Positions 1-8,126 of a stretch of 56,135 nt of DNA are shown here, one piece after another; the first letter of the stretch is position 1; the number at the start of each line of letters is the position of its first letter. The notes beneath the pieces were generated by a model. That model searched no databases, had not been told where the DNA came from, and saw nothing but the letters and a program-made list of their open reading frames with translations. The DNA comes from Mesorhizobium tamadayense. GTDB taxonomy: Bacteria > Pseudomonadota > Alphaproteobacteria > Rhizobiales > Rhizobiaceae. Position numbers and translations under genes: made by a program. The DNA lies in the NCBI RefSeq assembly GCF_003863365.1, contig NZ_RQXT01000047.1, forward strand, positions 1 to 56,135, given 5' to 3'.

Positions 1-9
1 TGCCTGTCT

Positions 10-58
10 CTTCTCCCCGCCGGGGAGAAGGCGGCCGCGAAGCGGCCGGATGAGGGGG
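10..58. repeat. RIME-like double-hairpin intergenic repeat
   Basis: Two adjacent perfect hairpins are visible: CTTCTCCCCG paired with CGGGGAGAAG (10-30) and CGGCCGC paired with GCGGCCG (32-48), followed by a GATGAGGGG tail. This layout matches the short palindromic intergenic elements common in rhizobial genomes. The name is assigned by resemblance. It lies just upstream of the epimerase gene. Confidence 0.55.
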
Positions 59-107
59 AGTGACAGAGCCGGTGTTCAGCCGGCCGCGGAAAGGGGGAGG
101 GCTGTCG

Positions 108-959
108 ATGAAAATCGGCATGTGCATGTTCTTATGGACGACGAGCGTCTCGAAGAAGCACGAGAAGCTGCTGAGGGACATCAAGGCGACCGGCTTCGAC
201 GGCGTCGAGATACCGGTCTTCTCAGGCACGCCCGACGACTATAGAAAGCTCGGCGAGATGCTCGACCGCATCGGGCTGGAGCGCACCGCGGTGTCGGCGA
301 TGGGCGATCCGGCGATGAACCTGATTTCGCCGGATGCCGCGACGCGCAGGGCCGGCATCGACTACGTGAAATGGGCGATCGACTGCAGCGCCGCACTCGG
401 TGCGGACAGGCTGAGCGGCCCGCTGCATTCGACGCTCGGCGCCTTTTCCGGCAGAGGGCCGACGGCGGCCGAGAAGAAGCGATCGGTCGCCTCGCAGCGC
501 ACTATCGGCGACCATGCCGGCAAGAAGGGCGTCACCATCGGGCTCGAGGCGCTCAACCGCTTCGAATGCTACCTGCTCAACACGATGAACGATCTGTCCG
601 AACATATCGACGCGATCGACCGGCCCCACATCAAGGCGATGTACGATACCTTCCACGCCAACATCGAGGAAGCCGATCCGATCGGCGCCTATACGCGCAA
701 CCGGCGGAATATCGTCCACGTCCATATTTCCGAGAACGACCGCGGCGTGCCGGGGCGCGGCAACATTCCCTGGAAGGAGACGTTCTCCGCCATCCGCAAG
801 AGCGGCTATGACGACTGGTTGACCATCGAGTCCTTCGGCCGCTCGCTGAAGGATCTGGCGGCGGCGACCAAGGTGTGGCGGGACTTTGCCGAGAGCCCGG
901 AGGCGGTGTACCGCGAGGGGTATAAGCATATCAGGGATGGGTGGAAGAACGCGGCTTAG
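108..959 (+). CDS. Ketose 3-epimerase, D-tagatose/D-psicose 3-epimerase family
   Basis: A 283-residue TIM-barrel sugar epimerase of the AP-endonuclease-2 superfamily, expected to interconvert ketoses at C3. The start at 108 is chosen because GGGGGAGG lies 7 bases upstream. Family signatures are visible: an LHS motif, EALNRFE with the metal-binding Glu, DTFHANIEE with the Asp and His ligands, HISENDRGVPGRG at the substrate site, a late ESFG carrying the second catalytic Glu, and KVWRD near the C-terminus. These match Agrobacterium psicose 3-epimerase closely, and the length is normal for the family. It faces the phosphonate operon and is separated from it by a large dyad repeat. The exact sugar cannot be told from sequence; L-ribulose, D-tagatose or D-fructose are possible. 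Confidence 0.82.
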   Translation: MKIGMCMFLWTTSVSKKHEKLLRDIKATGFDGVEIPVFSGTPDDYRKLGEMLDRIGLERTAVSAMGDPAMNLISPDAATRRAGIDYVKWAIDCSAALGADRLSGPLHSTLGAFSGRGPTAAEKKRSVASQRTIGDHAGKKGVTIGLEALNRFECYLLNTMNDLSEHIDAIDRPHIKAMYDTFHANIEEADPIGAYTRNRRNIVHVHISENDRGVPGRGNIPWKETFSAIRKSGYDDWLTIESFGRSLKDLAAATKVWRDFAESPEAVYREGYKHIRDGWKNAA

Positions 960-960
960 G

Positions 961-1099
961 GTGCACCGACATTCAGGTGAGGCCGGTCTGCAAATGGCGG
1001 CTTCCTGCGCTTCCGGTGCTCACGTACTTCAAGTACGCTCCGCTCCGGTTCTCGGAAACCACCATTTTCGACGCGGCCTGACCTGAATCTCGGCACACC
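961..1099. repeat. Large dyad repeat, copy 1, between convergent genes
   Basis: The outer arms are complementary, with ATTCAGGTGAGGCC at the left and GGCCTGACCTGAAT at the right. A central small dyad reads GTACTTCAAGTAC. The same element recurs at 28018-28231 and 37553-37689. It fills the space between two genes whose 3' ends face each other. It may act as a bidirectional terminator or be a non-autonomous mobile element; neither role is shown by sequence. Confidence 0.8.
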
Positions 1100-1116
1100 C
1101 TCGTGTGCTGAGCTTA

Positions 1117-2481
1117 TCAACCCTGCGCAGCCTGCAGCCGATTGTAATCATGCAGCGTGCGGCTCAGCCTGCGGCGCAGGAAGTTCGAGATGTTGTCGAA
1201 GACGAAGACTACGAGCAGCGTCAGCAGCACCATGTAGAAGACGTTCGCCCAATTCGAATTGGTGCGCATGGCTTCCCACAGCTTCAGGCCGATGCCGCCG
1301 GCGCCGACGGCGCCTATGATGGTGGCGCCGCGGGTGTTCGATTCCCACTGGTAGAGCGTCTGGCTGATGAAGATCGGCACCACCTCCGGCAGCACGCCGT
1401 AACGCTGTACCAACAGGCCGTTGGCGCCGGTCGAGAGCACGCCTTCGCGCGGCTTGTCGTCGATGTTTTCCAGCGCCTCGGAATAGGTTTTGCCGAGCGT
1501 GCCGATCTCGGTGAAGAAGATCGCGGCGCTGCCGGCGAGCGGGCCGGGGCCGAAGGCGCGGGTGAAGAACAGCGCCCAGATCAGCATGTCGACTGAGCGC
1601 ATGAAGTCGAAGAAGCGCTTCAAGACCTGGCTGAGCAGGCCGCTCGGTGTGATGTTGCGGGCGGCGAAGAAGGCAAGCGGGAAGGCGACGATGCCGCCCA
1701 GCAGCGTGCCGAGGAACGCCATGACGATGGTCTGCAGCAGTTTCGTCCAGACATCGCCATGCTGCCATTGGGCGTTGTTCCAGATGTTGTCGGCGGCAAG
1801 CTCGAGGTTCGAGGTGCCGGACCCGAGCCGCGGTCCCGACACGATCAGCGAGAGCACCTCGCCGGCCGATTTGCCGAAGAAGGGCGAGCGCGTGTCGAAG
1901 ACGAAATTGGCCCAGCCGAGGAAGCGCTTGCGCACCTTGACGCGGTCGACGGTGACCCGCACCTCGCCGACGAAGCCCATCCTGGCGACCACCTCGTCGT
2001 TATGCACGGTGACCCAGTCCGGCACGGGGCCCGTCACCTCCGGTTTGCCGCCGGTCAGAGAGACCGGCACGGTCTGCCCGTTGGCCACGATCGTCGCCCT
2101 AGTCTTGTCGAAGGTGACGGACTTGGCCTCGCCGTCGATCTGCACGGTGTAGGTGCCGTCGGGATTCCTGATCACCCAGTTCGGATTGGGATTTTCGCCG
2201 AGCGCGGCGAAGCGCGGATATTTCGGCATGATCTGCGGCTGGTCGAGGCGGAATTCCGGCTGCAGGTCGTAGCTGATCCATTGCGACAGGAAGAGCGGCA
2301 GGCGCTCCCAGTGCGATTCCTTGAGCACCTGCGGCAGGCTGAAGAACCACAAGGCGTAGGCGAGATAGAGGACGGTGCCGGCGATCAGGAACAACGGCCA
2401 GAAGCGCTTGTAGGCCGGCCGCTGGAATATCTGCGGGTGGCGGTCCTCGATCGCGCTGATTTCGTCGGCGGTCATGGCCAT
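1117..2481 (-). CDS. phnE: Phosphonate ABC transporter permease PhnE (second copy)
   Basis: A 454-residue inner-membrane permease. The N-terminal third holds one membrane segment and a long extra periplasmic-type insert (about residues 60-215). The C-terminal part is the classical binding-protein-dependent permease domain, including AARNITPSG, IGTLGKTYSEA and the EAA-loop region GATIIGAVGAGGIG. It would form a heterodimeric channel with the other PhnE, energised by PhnC and fed by PhnD. Its start lies one base after the stop of the upstream phnE, so translation is probably coupled. A second ATG two codons later (2475) is an equally good start. The long insert is larger than in single PhnE proteins and is typical of rhizobial PhnE2. 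Confidence 0.9.
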   Translation of the reverse strand: MAMTADEISAIEDRHPQIFQRPAYKRFWPLFLIAGTVLYLAYALWFFSLPQVLKESHWERLPLFLSQWISYDLQPEFRLDQPQIMPKYPRFAALGENPNPNWVIRNPDGTYTVQIDGEAKSVTFDKTRATIVANGQTVPVSLTGGKPEVTGPVPDWVTVHNDEVVARMGFVGEVRVTVDRVKVRKRFLGWANFVFDTRSPFFGKSAGEVLSLIVSGPRLGSGTSNLELAADNIWNNAQWQHGDVWTKLLQTIVMAFLGTLLGGIVAFPLAFFAARNITPSGLLSQVLKRFFDFMRSVDMLIWALFFTRAFGPGPLAGSAAIFFTEIGTLGKTYSEALENIDDKPREGVLSTGANGLLVQRYGVLPEVVPIFISQTLYQWESNTRGATIIGAVGAGGIGLKLWEAMRTNSNWANVFYMVLLTLLVVFVFDNISNFLRRRLSRTLHDYNRLQAAQG

Positions 2482-2482
2482 G

Positions 2483-3439
2483 TCAGGCGCTCATCAGGAA
2501 AGCCTGCTCGCGGACGAGCTTGCGGCGCAGCCAGGCCGAGAACTGGTCGACGAGGAAGATGGTGGTGAAGAGAAGCAGCACCAGCGCCAGCGTCTTGGCG
2601 CCGAAGCCGCGCGAGATCGAAAGCTTCAGCTCCTCGCCGATGCCGCCGCCGCCGACCGCGCCCATGATGGTCGAGATGCGCACGTTGATCTCGATCCGAA
2701 GCAGCGTGTAGGACATGAAGTTGGGCAGCACCTGCGGCAGGTCGGCGAAGCGCACGCGCTCGATCCAGTTGGCGCCGACCGCGCGCAGGCCCTCCTCGGG
2801 GCGCATGTCGACGTTCTCGTTGATCTCGTAGAACAGCTTGCCCAGCGCGCCGATCGAATGCAGGCCGATGGCGATAATGGCGGCGACAGGGCCGATCGAG
2901 ACGATGGCGGCGAACAGGCCGGCAATGACGATCTCGGGGAAGGCGCGCAGCAGTTCCATAAAGCGTTTGACGATCAGCCGCAGAATGGGGCTCGGCGTCA
3001 GGTTGCGCGCGGCGATGAAGGAGAACGGCACGGCAAAGACGAAGCCGATGAAGGTCGAGACCAGCGCCACGTTGACAGTGGTCAGCATCAGCTCGAAATA
3101 TTCCGGGATGTAGAAGCCGCCCCAGATATAGACGCGGCCGAGCGGGAAGTTGAATTCCTGCGTGCCCTTGTCATGCGGCGAGGCTATGTCGAACAGCGCC
3201 CGCCAGACGTCGTTCCAGTCCTTCGGGACCAGCCAGCTCAGGAAATCGAGGATATGCGGCAGCCGGTCGAAGAAATGGCCGGCATTGGCCTCGTCGGCGA
3301 ACCACATGGTCGCGCACATGGCAACCAGCAGCAGACCGACGCCGAGCGCGGTGTAGCAGCGGCGCAGGGACGTCTGGCGCCGCCAGGCGTCGGCCTGCTG
3401 TCGGGTCGCTTCGGAATGGATTGTCGCTGAGGCTGTCAT
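2483..3439 (-). CDS. phnE: Phosphonate ABC transporter permease PhnE (first copy)
   Basis: A 318-residue membrane permease of the phosphonate/phosphite uptake system. One N-terminal membrane segment is followed by the conserved permease core with VPFSFIAARNLTPSP, IGALGKLFYEINENVD and the loop IMGAVGGGGIGEELK. The ATG at 3439 is preferred over a TTG at 3454, because the latter would lie inside the terminator-like hairpin upstream. No strong Shine-Dalgarno sequence precedes 3439. That hairpin separates this gene from phnD, so expression relative to phnD is likely reduced. It is followed within two bases by the second phnE. Confidence 0.92.
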   Translation of the reverse strand: MTASATIHSEATRQQADAWRRQTSLRRCYTALGVGLLLVAMCATMWFADEANAGHFFDRLPHILDFLSWLVPKDWNDVWRALFDIASPHDKGTQEFNFPLGRVYIWGGFYIPEYFELMLTTVNVALVSTFIGFVFAVPFSFIAARNLTPSPILRLIVKRFMELLRAFPEIVIAGLFAAIVSIGPVAAIIAIGLHSIGALGKLFYEINENVDMRPEEGLRAVGANWIERVRFADLPQVLPNFMSYTLLRIEINVRISTIMGAVGGGGIGEELKLSISRGFGAKTLALVLLLFTTIFLVDQFSAWLRRKLVREQAFLMSA

Positions 3440-3452
3440 GATCGGAGCATGC

Positions 3453-3486
3453 AAAAAGGGCGGCGCCTTAAAACGCCGCCCTTTTT
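3453..3486 (-). terminator. Intrinsic terminator-like hairpin between phnD and phnE
   Basis: A perfect 13-bp stem (3453-3465 with 3474-3486) encloses an 8-base loop. On the transcribed minus strand the stem ends in CGCCGCCC followed by five Ts. It lies directly downstream of phnD and about 14 bases before the phnE start. Such attenuating hairpins after binding-protein genes raise binding protein relative to permease. Confidence 0.8.
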
Positions 3487-3497
3487 CCTTGATGTCG

Positions 3498-4406
3498 TCA
3501 GCCGCCGATCGCGGCTTTGCGGGCTTCGATGATGACGTTGTAGAAGTCCGGCTTCACCGGAACATAGCCGGTGAAGTCGCCGCCTTCGACGCCCTCGAAG
3601 CAGGCCTTGTCCTTGGCCGGCAGGGCGGTGAAGAAAGCGGTGAGCTTGGCAGTCATCTCGTCGCCGAGAGCAGTGCGCACGACCAGCGGACCGTTCGGGA
3701 TCAGGCCCGAGCGCCAGACTTCGACGAAGTCGTTCGGGTCGACGGCGCCCTTGGCGACTTCCTTGTGGAAGGTGCCCGAGCTGTAGCCGTTCTTGAAGTC
3801 GCCGATGCCGGAGGAATCATCCACCGCCACGTCGACCGTGCCGTCGCGGACAGCGAGGACGTTGTTCTCATGGCCGCCATTGAACTGGGTCGAGGCGAAG
3901 TAGGTCTCGTTGGAGGCGCCGGTGTCCTTCGGGATCTGGGTCAGTGGGATCAGATAGCCCGAGGTCGAATCCGGATCGGCATAGCCGAGCTTCTTGCCCT
4001 TGGCCGACTTGATGTCGGTGATGCCGGAGGTCTTCAGCGCCAAGCCGATCGAATAATAACCGGTCGAGCCGTCGGTCTGCTTGGTCGTGAGGATCGGGGT
4101 GACGGCGTTCGGGTCCTTGAGGTAGACGCTGGCGTAGCCCGAGGCGCCGAGCTCGGCGAAGTCGAGCGTGCCACCGAGCAGGCCCTGAATGACGCCGTCA
4201 TAGTCGGCGGCCGGGAACAGCGACACCTTCTCGAAGCCGAATTCGGCCTTCAGGTGGTCGGCAAGGCACTGGTAGTTGCGCAGACGGTCGGTCTCGTTCT
4301 CGCCGCCGAGGATGCCGACGCGGAACTCCTTGATGTCGGCGGCGTGAGCGGCACTTGCTGCCATGGCGAGCAACGATACGGCGCTAAGAACCATTTTCCT
4401 GAACAT
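3498..4406 (-). CDS. phnD: Phosphonate ABC transporter periplasmic binding protein PhnD
   Basis: A 302-residue periplasmic protein that captures phosphonates for the PhnCE importer. The first 27 residues form a clear signal peptide ending AHAADIK. Family features include the early FRVGILGGEN segment, PAADYDGVIQGLLGGTLDFAELGASGY, and DPDSTSGYLIP, which carries ligand-contacting Ser/Thr residues in PhnD proteins. The ATG at 4406 follows an excellent AGGAGAGAGG site. An ATG at 4394 is a weaker alternative. It sits between phnC (143 bases upstream) and a terminator-like hairpin. Phosphite or other phosphonates are possible ligands, since the family varies in specificity. Confidence 0.95.
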   Translation of the reverse strand: MFRKMVLSAVSLLAMAASAAHAADIKEFRVGILGGENETDRLRNYQCLADHLKAEFGFEKVSLFPAADYDGVIQGLLGGTLDFAELGASGYASVYLKDPNAVTPILTTKQTDGSTGYYSIGLALKTSGITDIKSAKGKKLGYADPDSTSGYLIPLTQIPKDTGASNETYFASTQFNGGHENNVLAVRDGTVDVAVDDSSGIGDFKNGYSSGTFHKEVAKGAVDPNDFVEVWRSGLIPNGPLVVRTALGDEMTAKLTAFFTALPAKDKACFEGVEGGDFTGYVPVKPDFYNVIIEARKAAIGG

Positions 4407-4549
4407 TTTGACCTCTCTCCTGTTTTGCCGGCATCGCGCCGGCAGCGTTCGAATTTTTAAGTTCAGCCTTTGACGCGGGCGGGCGATCCGGGTTGCTCTT
4501 TGCTGAAATCCACGATTTGCCCGGGCCGCTTCGACCCCGGAGCGGAGGT

Positions 4550-5407
4550 TCAGTAGCCAGGAAAGGCCGGTTCGAGCGGTCCGGCGGATGCGGTGATCTT
4601 CGGCCTGATGCTGACGCTGGTCGACGTGATGGCCTCGGAGATCTCGACGCCGTTGGCATCGGCGCCATAGACGGTGCGCACTGCTTCGCGATCGAGATCC
4701 TCGGGGGCGCCGTCGAACACGACCTTGCCGGCCGCCATGCCGATGATGCGGTTGCAATAGGCGCGGGCGGTGTCCAGCGTGTGCAGGTTGGTGACGACGG
4801 TGATGCCTTCGCGCAGGTTGATATCGCGCAGCGAATCCATCACCACCTTGGCGTTGAGCGGGTCGAGCGAGGCGATCGGCTCGTCGGCCAGAAGCACCTT
4901 CGGCTGCTGCATCATGGCGCGGGCGATCGCCACGCGCTGCTGCTGGCCGCCGGAAAGCGTGCCGGCCGGCTGCAGCGCGGTGCGGGCGATGTCGAGGCGC
5001 TCGAGTGCGGCCACCGCCTCGGCGCATTCGGTACGCGAGAACATGCCGAGCAGGTTGGAGAACGTGGAGCGGTGGTTGAGACGTCCGAGCAGCACGTTGG
5101 TCAGCACGTCGAGGCGCGGCACCAAGTTGAACTGCTGGAAGATCATGGCGCAGTCGCGCTGCCAGCGGCGCAGCGGCGAGCCCTGCAGGCGGGAAACGTC
5201 GGCGCCGTCAAAAAAGATCGAGCCCTGGCTGGGATCGATGAGACGGTTGATCATGCGCAACAACGTCGACTTGCCGGCGCCGGAGCGGCCGATGATGCCG
5301 ACCATCTGGCCCTGCGGGATCGAGATGTGGACATCGCTGACGGCGGTGTTCTTGCCGAACCGTCGGGTTACGCCGCGGATTTCCAGCATGGCCGATGATG
5401 CTAACAT
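4550..5407 (-). CDS. phnC: Phosphonate ABC transporter ATP-binding protein PhnC
   Basis: A 285-residue cytoplasmic ATPase energising phosphonate import. It has Walker A GRSGAGKST, the Q-loop FQQFNLVPRLDV, signature LSGGQQQRVAIARA, Walker B VLLADEPIASLDP and a late NLHTLD in the H-loop region. The start at 5407 has a CGGAG site at suitable spacing. Another ATG at 5389, just before LEIRGVTRRFG, is possible. A Pho-box-like sequence lies about 65-80 bases upstream, so this gene probably begins its own phosphate-controlled transcript phnC-D-E-E. Confidence 0.95.
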   Translation of the reverse strand: MLASSAMLEIRGVTRRFGKNTAVSDVHISIPQGQMVGIIGRSGAGKSTLLRMINRLIDPSQGSIFFDGADVSRLQGSPLRRWQRDCAMIFQQFNLVPRLDVLTNVLLGRLNHRSTFSNLLGMFSRTECAEAVAALERLDIARTALQPAGTLSGGQQQRVAIARAMMQQPKVLLADEPIASLDPLNAKVVMDSLRDINLREGITVVTNLHTLDTARAYCNRIIGMAAGKVVFDGAPEDLDREAVRTVYGADANGVEISEAITSTSVSIRPKITASAGPLEPAFPGY

Positions 5408-5471
5408 GACAAGACTCCGGTACGTCGCGGTTTTCCGTTAACCTTCGCTAGCGCAGCCCCATGAAGCTGGG

Positions 5472-5489
5472 GTGTCGGATTGATGTCAG
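5472..5489 (-). promoter_or_regulatory. Candidate Pho box upstream of phnC
   Basis: On the minus strand the sequence reads CTGACAT, four bases, CCGACAC. This fits the 7-4-7 direct-repeat layout of PhoB sites (consensus CTGTCAT twice) with one mismatch in the first repeat and three in the second. Its position upstream of phnC suits PhoB activation. The match alone is modest. Confidence 0.4.
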
Positions 5490-5518
5490 TTTTGTTACCA
5501 ACCACAGGCTTGGAGGCA

Positions 5519-6229
5519 TTAGCCGAGCACGAGCAATTCCTCGAAATGCTTCATGTCCTTGAAGCTGCAGAAGGCCGGCGGGCGCAATTCGATCACCGGA
5601 GCCTCGCGTTCGAGGAACGACAGGCAGCCGTCGAACAGGTCCTGCCAGGCGGCCGAGCGTTCATCGGCGAGCCGGCGGATCTGGTAGGCGAAAGTGATGT
5701 GGAAGACGTAGGTGTCGTGGTCGGGGTGACGATAGCCGAACGGGACCGACAGCGCGTCGCGCCAGGCCTTGAGGATAAGACGGTCCTCGTCCGCGGCGCC
5801 GGCTACCGTCAGGCCGTTCGGCGTGACGCCGATGGTCTTGACCCTGAATGCACCATTGCCCTGGAAGCCTTGCAGGCGCCCCAGATAGAGTTGGGTCATA
5901 TTGTCGATGCTAGTGTCGAACGGCATGTCGGACGGCCAGTAGGGGAGCCGGCGGCGGTATTCGATGATGCCCTGAAACAGGGTCATGTGCAGGCTGGAAA
6001 TCGGCGTGAAGGCGAGGCGATCGGCGTCAAGCATGGCGAGCATCCGCTCGCGCACCTCGATGAGGGCAGCTTCGGAAGGCGAACCCTCGATAAGGTGGGA
6101 GACGACGGTGTTGCCGGACTCGAGGAGGAAATTGCCGGACGTGTCGTAACGCGTGCCGAGATGCGCTGGAGGGCTTGGGTTGGTGCCTTCGAAAAATGCG
6201 GCGAGGGAGGGTCTGACTGTGTCGAGCAT
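5519..6229 (-). CDS. DUF1868 protein, 2H phosphodiesterase-type fold
   Basis: A 236-residue protein with two histidine motifs of the 2H phosphoesterase superfamily: SLHMTLFQG near residue 80 and FHITFAYQ near residue 180. Proteins with this fold act on 2',3'-cyclic or 1,2-cyclic phosphates and RNA ends. The general pattern, including RYDTSGNFL and RHPDHDTYVFHIT, matches DUF1868. AAGGAGA lies 7 bases before the ATG at 6229. It sits inside the phosphonate locus between the acetyltransferase and phnC. A role in opening the cyclic ribose phosphate made by C-P lyase is an inference from context. It is distinct from the DUF1045 proteins usually found in phn operons. Confidence 0.7.
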   Translation of the reverse strand: MLDTVRPSLAAFFEGTNPSPPAHLGTRYDTSGNFLLESGNTVVSHLIEGSPSEAALIEVRERMLAMLDADRLAFTPISSLHMTLFQGIIEYRRRLPYWPSDMPFDTSIDNMTQLYLGRLQGFQGNGAFRVKTIGVTPNGLTVAGAADEDRLILKAWRDALSVPFGYRHPDHDTYVFHITFAYQIRRLADERSAAWQDLFDGCLSFLEREAPVIELRPPAFCSFKDMKHFEELLVLG

Positions 6230-6334
6230 GGCAATCTCCTTGCGGGAAATCGCCTCCTGTCCGAGTCATGTGTCAAGGATGTGAAATATGGCAAACGTCG
6301 TCCTGGACGATGGAAATCGAACCAAGCGATCGCA

Positions 6335-6543
6335 CTAGCAGTTAAGGCAGCCCAACTGGGAAATGAACGCCAACACGTAGAGGATTACCGCCCCTACTGC
6401 GGCCAGACCCAACCCCAGGATTGTCAAATAATGGACGAGACTCGATCGGACTGCCCCCAATGGTTTATCTGGCTCCGAACGACCCAAATGCCCAAGACAA
6501 CCAGCGCCAACCCAATGCACTCTGGTATATACAATATAGCCAA
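6335..6543 (-). pseudogene. Small two-helix membrane protein, apparently frameshifted
   Basis: Starting at a TTG (6543) with AAGGAGA seven bases upstream, a frame reads through a first membrane helix with IGLALVVLGIWVV and then WGQSDRVSSII, and stops at 6424. The adjacent frame continues with a second hydrophobic helix (LGLGLAAVGAVILYVLAF) and ends at 6335 with LGCLNC. Together they look like one two-helix protein of about 70 residues interrupted by a single-base shift near 6425-6440. A sequencing error is possible, as is a genuine 39-residue first product. Function is not known. Confidence 0.4.
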
Positions 6544-6632
6544 GAGTTAATCTCCTTCCATACAACAGGTCTAGGAGATATTTGCTATCGCGGGATTAAC
6601 TGCCGCCCAAATCCGCTGCGTTTCTGACGAGG

Positions 6633-7247
6633 TCAACCATATTTCTCCAGGAAAGCCTCCGCCGACAGCTCCCTGAAATCGTCGAGTGCTGAGCGCAGCC
6701 GGGCATGGTCCCAATCCCACCAGGCGAGCGCCTGATAGCGCTCGGCGATGCGGCGGTTGAAGCGCTCGTGGATCGGTTTGGCCGGGACGCCGGCGACGAT
6801 CGTGTAGGGCGCGACATCCTTCGACACGACCGCTCCGGCGCCGACCGCCGCGCCATCGCCGACGGTCACGCCGGGCAGGATGGTCGAGCCATGGCCGAGC
6901 CATGTGTCGTGACCGATGGTGACGCGCCTGGCGCGGCGCTGGGCGAAGAACTCGCTTTCGTGCTCGGCGTCGTCCCAATAGTCCGAGGCGCGATAGGTGA
7001 AGTGGTGCAGCGTCGGCCGCCAGGTCGGGTGGTTGGTGGCGTTGATGCGGACGCTTGCCGCGATGTTGGAGAACTTTCGAATAGTCGCGCACCAGACGGA
7101 GCAGTCCTGCATCATGTAGGAATAGTCGCCGAGCTCGCTTTCCGAGACGCGGCTGCGATCGGCGATCTCGGTCCAGCGGCCGAGGGTCGAATTTTCGACC
7201 TGGGCAGTCGAATGAATCAGCGGCGTCTCGGACAATTTCTTCGTCAT
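6633..7247 (-). CDS. Hexapeptide-repeat acetyltransferase of phosphonate operons
   Basis: A 204-residue left-handed beta-helix transferase (DapH/LpxA type) of the subgroup found within rhizobial C-P lyase operons (phn_thr-fam). Hexapeptide repeats run from about residue 10 to 160, including TIGHDTWLGHGSTIL and GAVVSKDVAPYTIVAGVPAKPI, the classic C-terminal coil. The acceptor could be an aminophosphonate, by analogy with PhnO, which is unrelated in fold. The start overlaps the phnL stop by four bases (ATGA), which indicates coupled translation. Length fits the subgroup. Confidence 0.85.
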   Translation of the reverse strand: MTKKLSETPLIHSTAQVENSTLGRWTEIADRSRVSESELGDYSYMMQDCSVWCATIRKFSNIAASVRINATNHPTWRPTLHHFTYRASDYWDDAEHESEFFAQRRARRVTIGHDTWLGHGSTILPGVTVGDGAAVGAGAVVSKDVAPYTIVAGVPAKPIHERFNRRIAERYQALAWWDWDHARLRSALDDFRELSAEAFLEKYG

Positions 7248-7951
7248 GCGGCGATCTTTCGGGCGGCGAAAGCGGTGACGTCGATGACGCGGTCGGCAAC
7301 CGCGTCACGCACATCCTGGTCGTGGAAGATGCCGAGCAGGGCGACGCCCGCCGCTTTCTTGGCGGCGATGAGGTCGACCACGACGTCACGGTTCCTGGCG
7401 TCGAGCGAAGCGGTCGGCTCATCGAGCAGCAGGATCGGATGCTCGGTGATGAAGCCGCGCGCGATGTTGACTCGCTGCTGCTCGCCGCCGGAGAAGGTCG
7501 CCGGCGGCAGCGCCCAGAGTTTTTCCGGCAGATTGAGCTGTGCGAGAAGCGCGCGCGCCTTTTCGCGCGCGCCTTCCCTATCCTCGCCGCGCTCGACCAG
7601 CGGCTCGGCGACGACGTCGAGCGCCGAGACGCGCGGCACGGTGCGCAGGAACTGGCTGACATAGCCGATGGTGCGGCGGCGCACGGCAAGCACGGTGCGC
7701 GGACTGGCGGAGGTAAGGTCGATCAGGCCGCTATCGTGCTGGACGATGATCTGGCCTTCGTCGACGGCGTAGTTGCCGTAGAGCATCTTCAGGATCGAGC
7801 TTTTTCCCGCGCCTGACGGGCCGCCGAGCACGGCGCATTCGCCGGTGCGGATCGAGAAGGAGACACCCGCCACCACCGGCAGCCGGATGCCGTCGCGCAG
7901 ATGCATGGTGAAGCTTTTCGCGACGTCGGAGACGACGAGAGGTGTTGGCAT
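7244..7951 (-). CDS. phnL: C-P lyase complex ABC-type protein PhnL
   Basis: A 235-residue cytoplasmic ABC-type ATPase of the carbon-phosphorus lyase machinery, not a transporter. Walker A is GGPSGAGKSS, the signature FSGGEQQRVNIARG and Walker B ILLLDEPTASLD. The final HDQDVRD carries the H-loop. The family opening VVSDVAKSFTMHL is present. The start at 7951 is preceded by GGGAGA. Upstream, between phnK and phnL, is an insertion-like palindromic repeat of about 110 bp, unusual inside this operon. It is followed by an overlapping acetyltransferase gene. Confidence 0.93.
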   Translation of the reverse strand: MPTPLVVSDVAKSFTMHLRDGIRLPVVAGVSFSIRTGECAVLGGPSGAGKSSILKMLYGNYAVDEGQIIVQHDSGLIDLTSASPRTVLAVRRRTIGYVSQFLRTVPRVSALDVVAEPLVERGEDREGAREKARALLAQLNLPEKLWALPPATFSGGEQQRVNIARGFITEHPILLLDEPTASLDARNRDVVVDLIAAKKAAGVALLGIFHDQDVRDAVADRVIDVTAFAARKIAA

Positions 7952-7990
7952 TAGAAAGTTCTCCCGTCGTTGTTCGTGTGGCAGGCGAAG

Positions 7991-8101
7991 TACCCCCACC
8001 CGGACCTTCGGTCCGACCTCCCCACAAGGGGGAGGTAGGGCGCCGGCGCTTCACCCTCCGCCTTGTGGGGAGGGTCGCTGCGAAGCAGCCGGGCGGGGGT
8101 A
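7991..8101. repeat. Long palindromic repeat inside the phn operon
   Basis: The ends are inverted (TACCCCCACCCGG at the left, CCGGGCGGGGGTA at the right). Inner complementary blocks CCTCCCCACAAGG and CCTTGTGGGGAGG make the whole element fold into one long hairpin. It resembles RIME-type rhizobial repeats and separates phnK from phnL, which are usually adjacent. In the mRNA it would form a very stable structure that could affect decay or PhnL translation. Confidence 0.7.
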
Positions 8102-8126
8102 GGTGCCAGGCAAACGTCTTCCATGG

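Noticed and set aside
3498..5027. Extended N-terminus for PhnD
   Set aside because: The extra residues are an out-of-frame reading of phnC. The signal peptide and AGGAGAGAGG site set the start at 4406.
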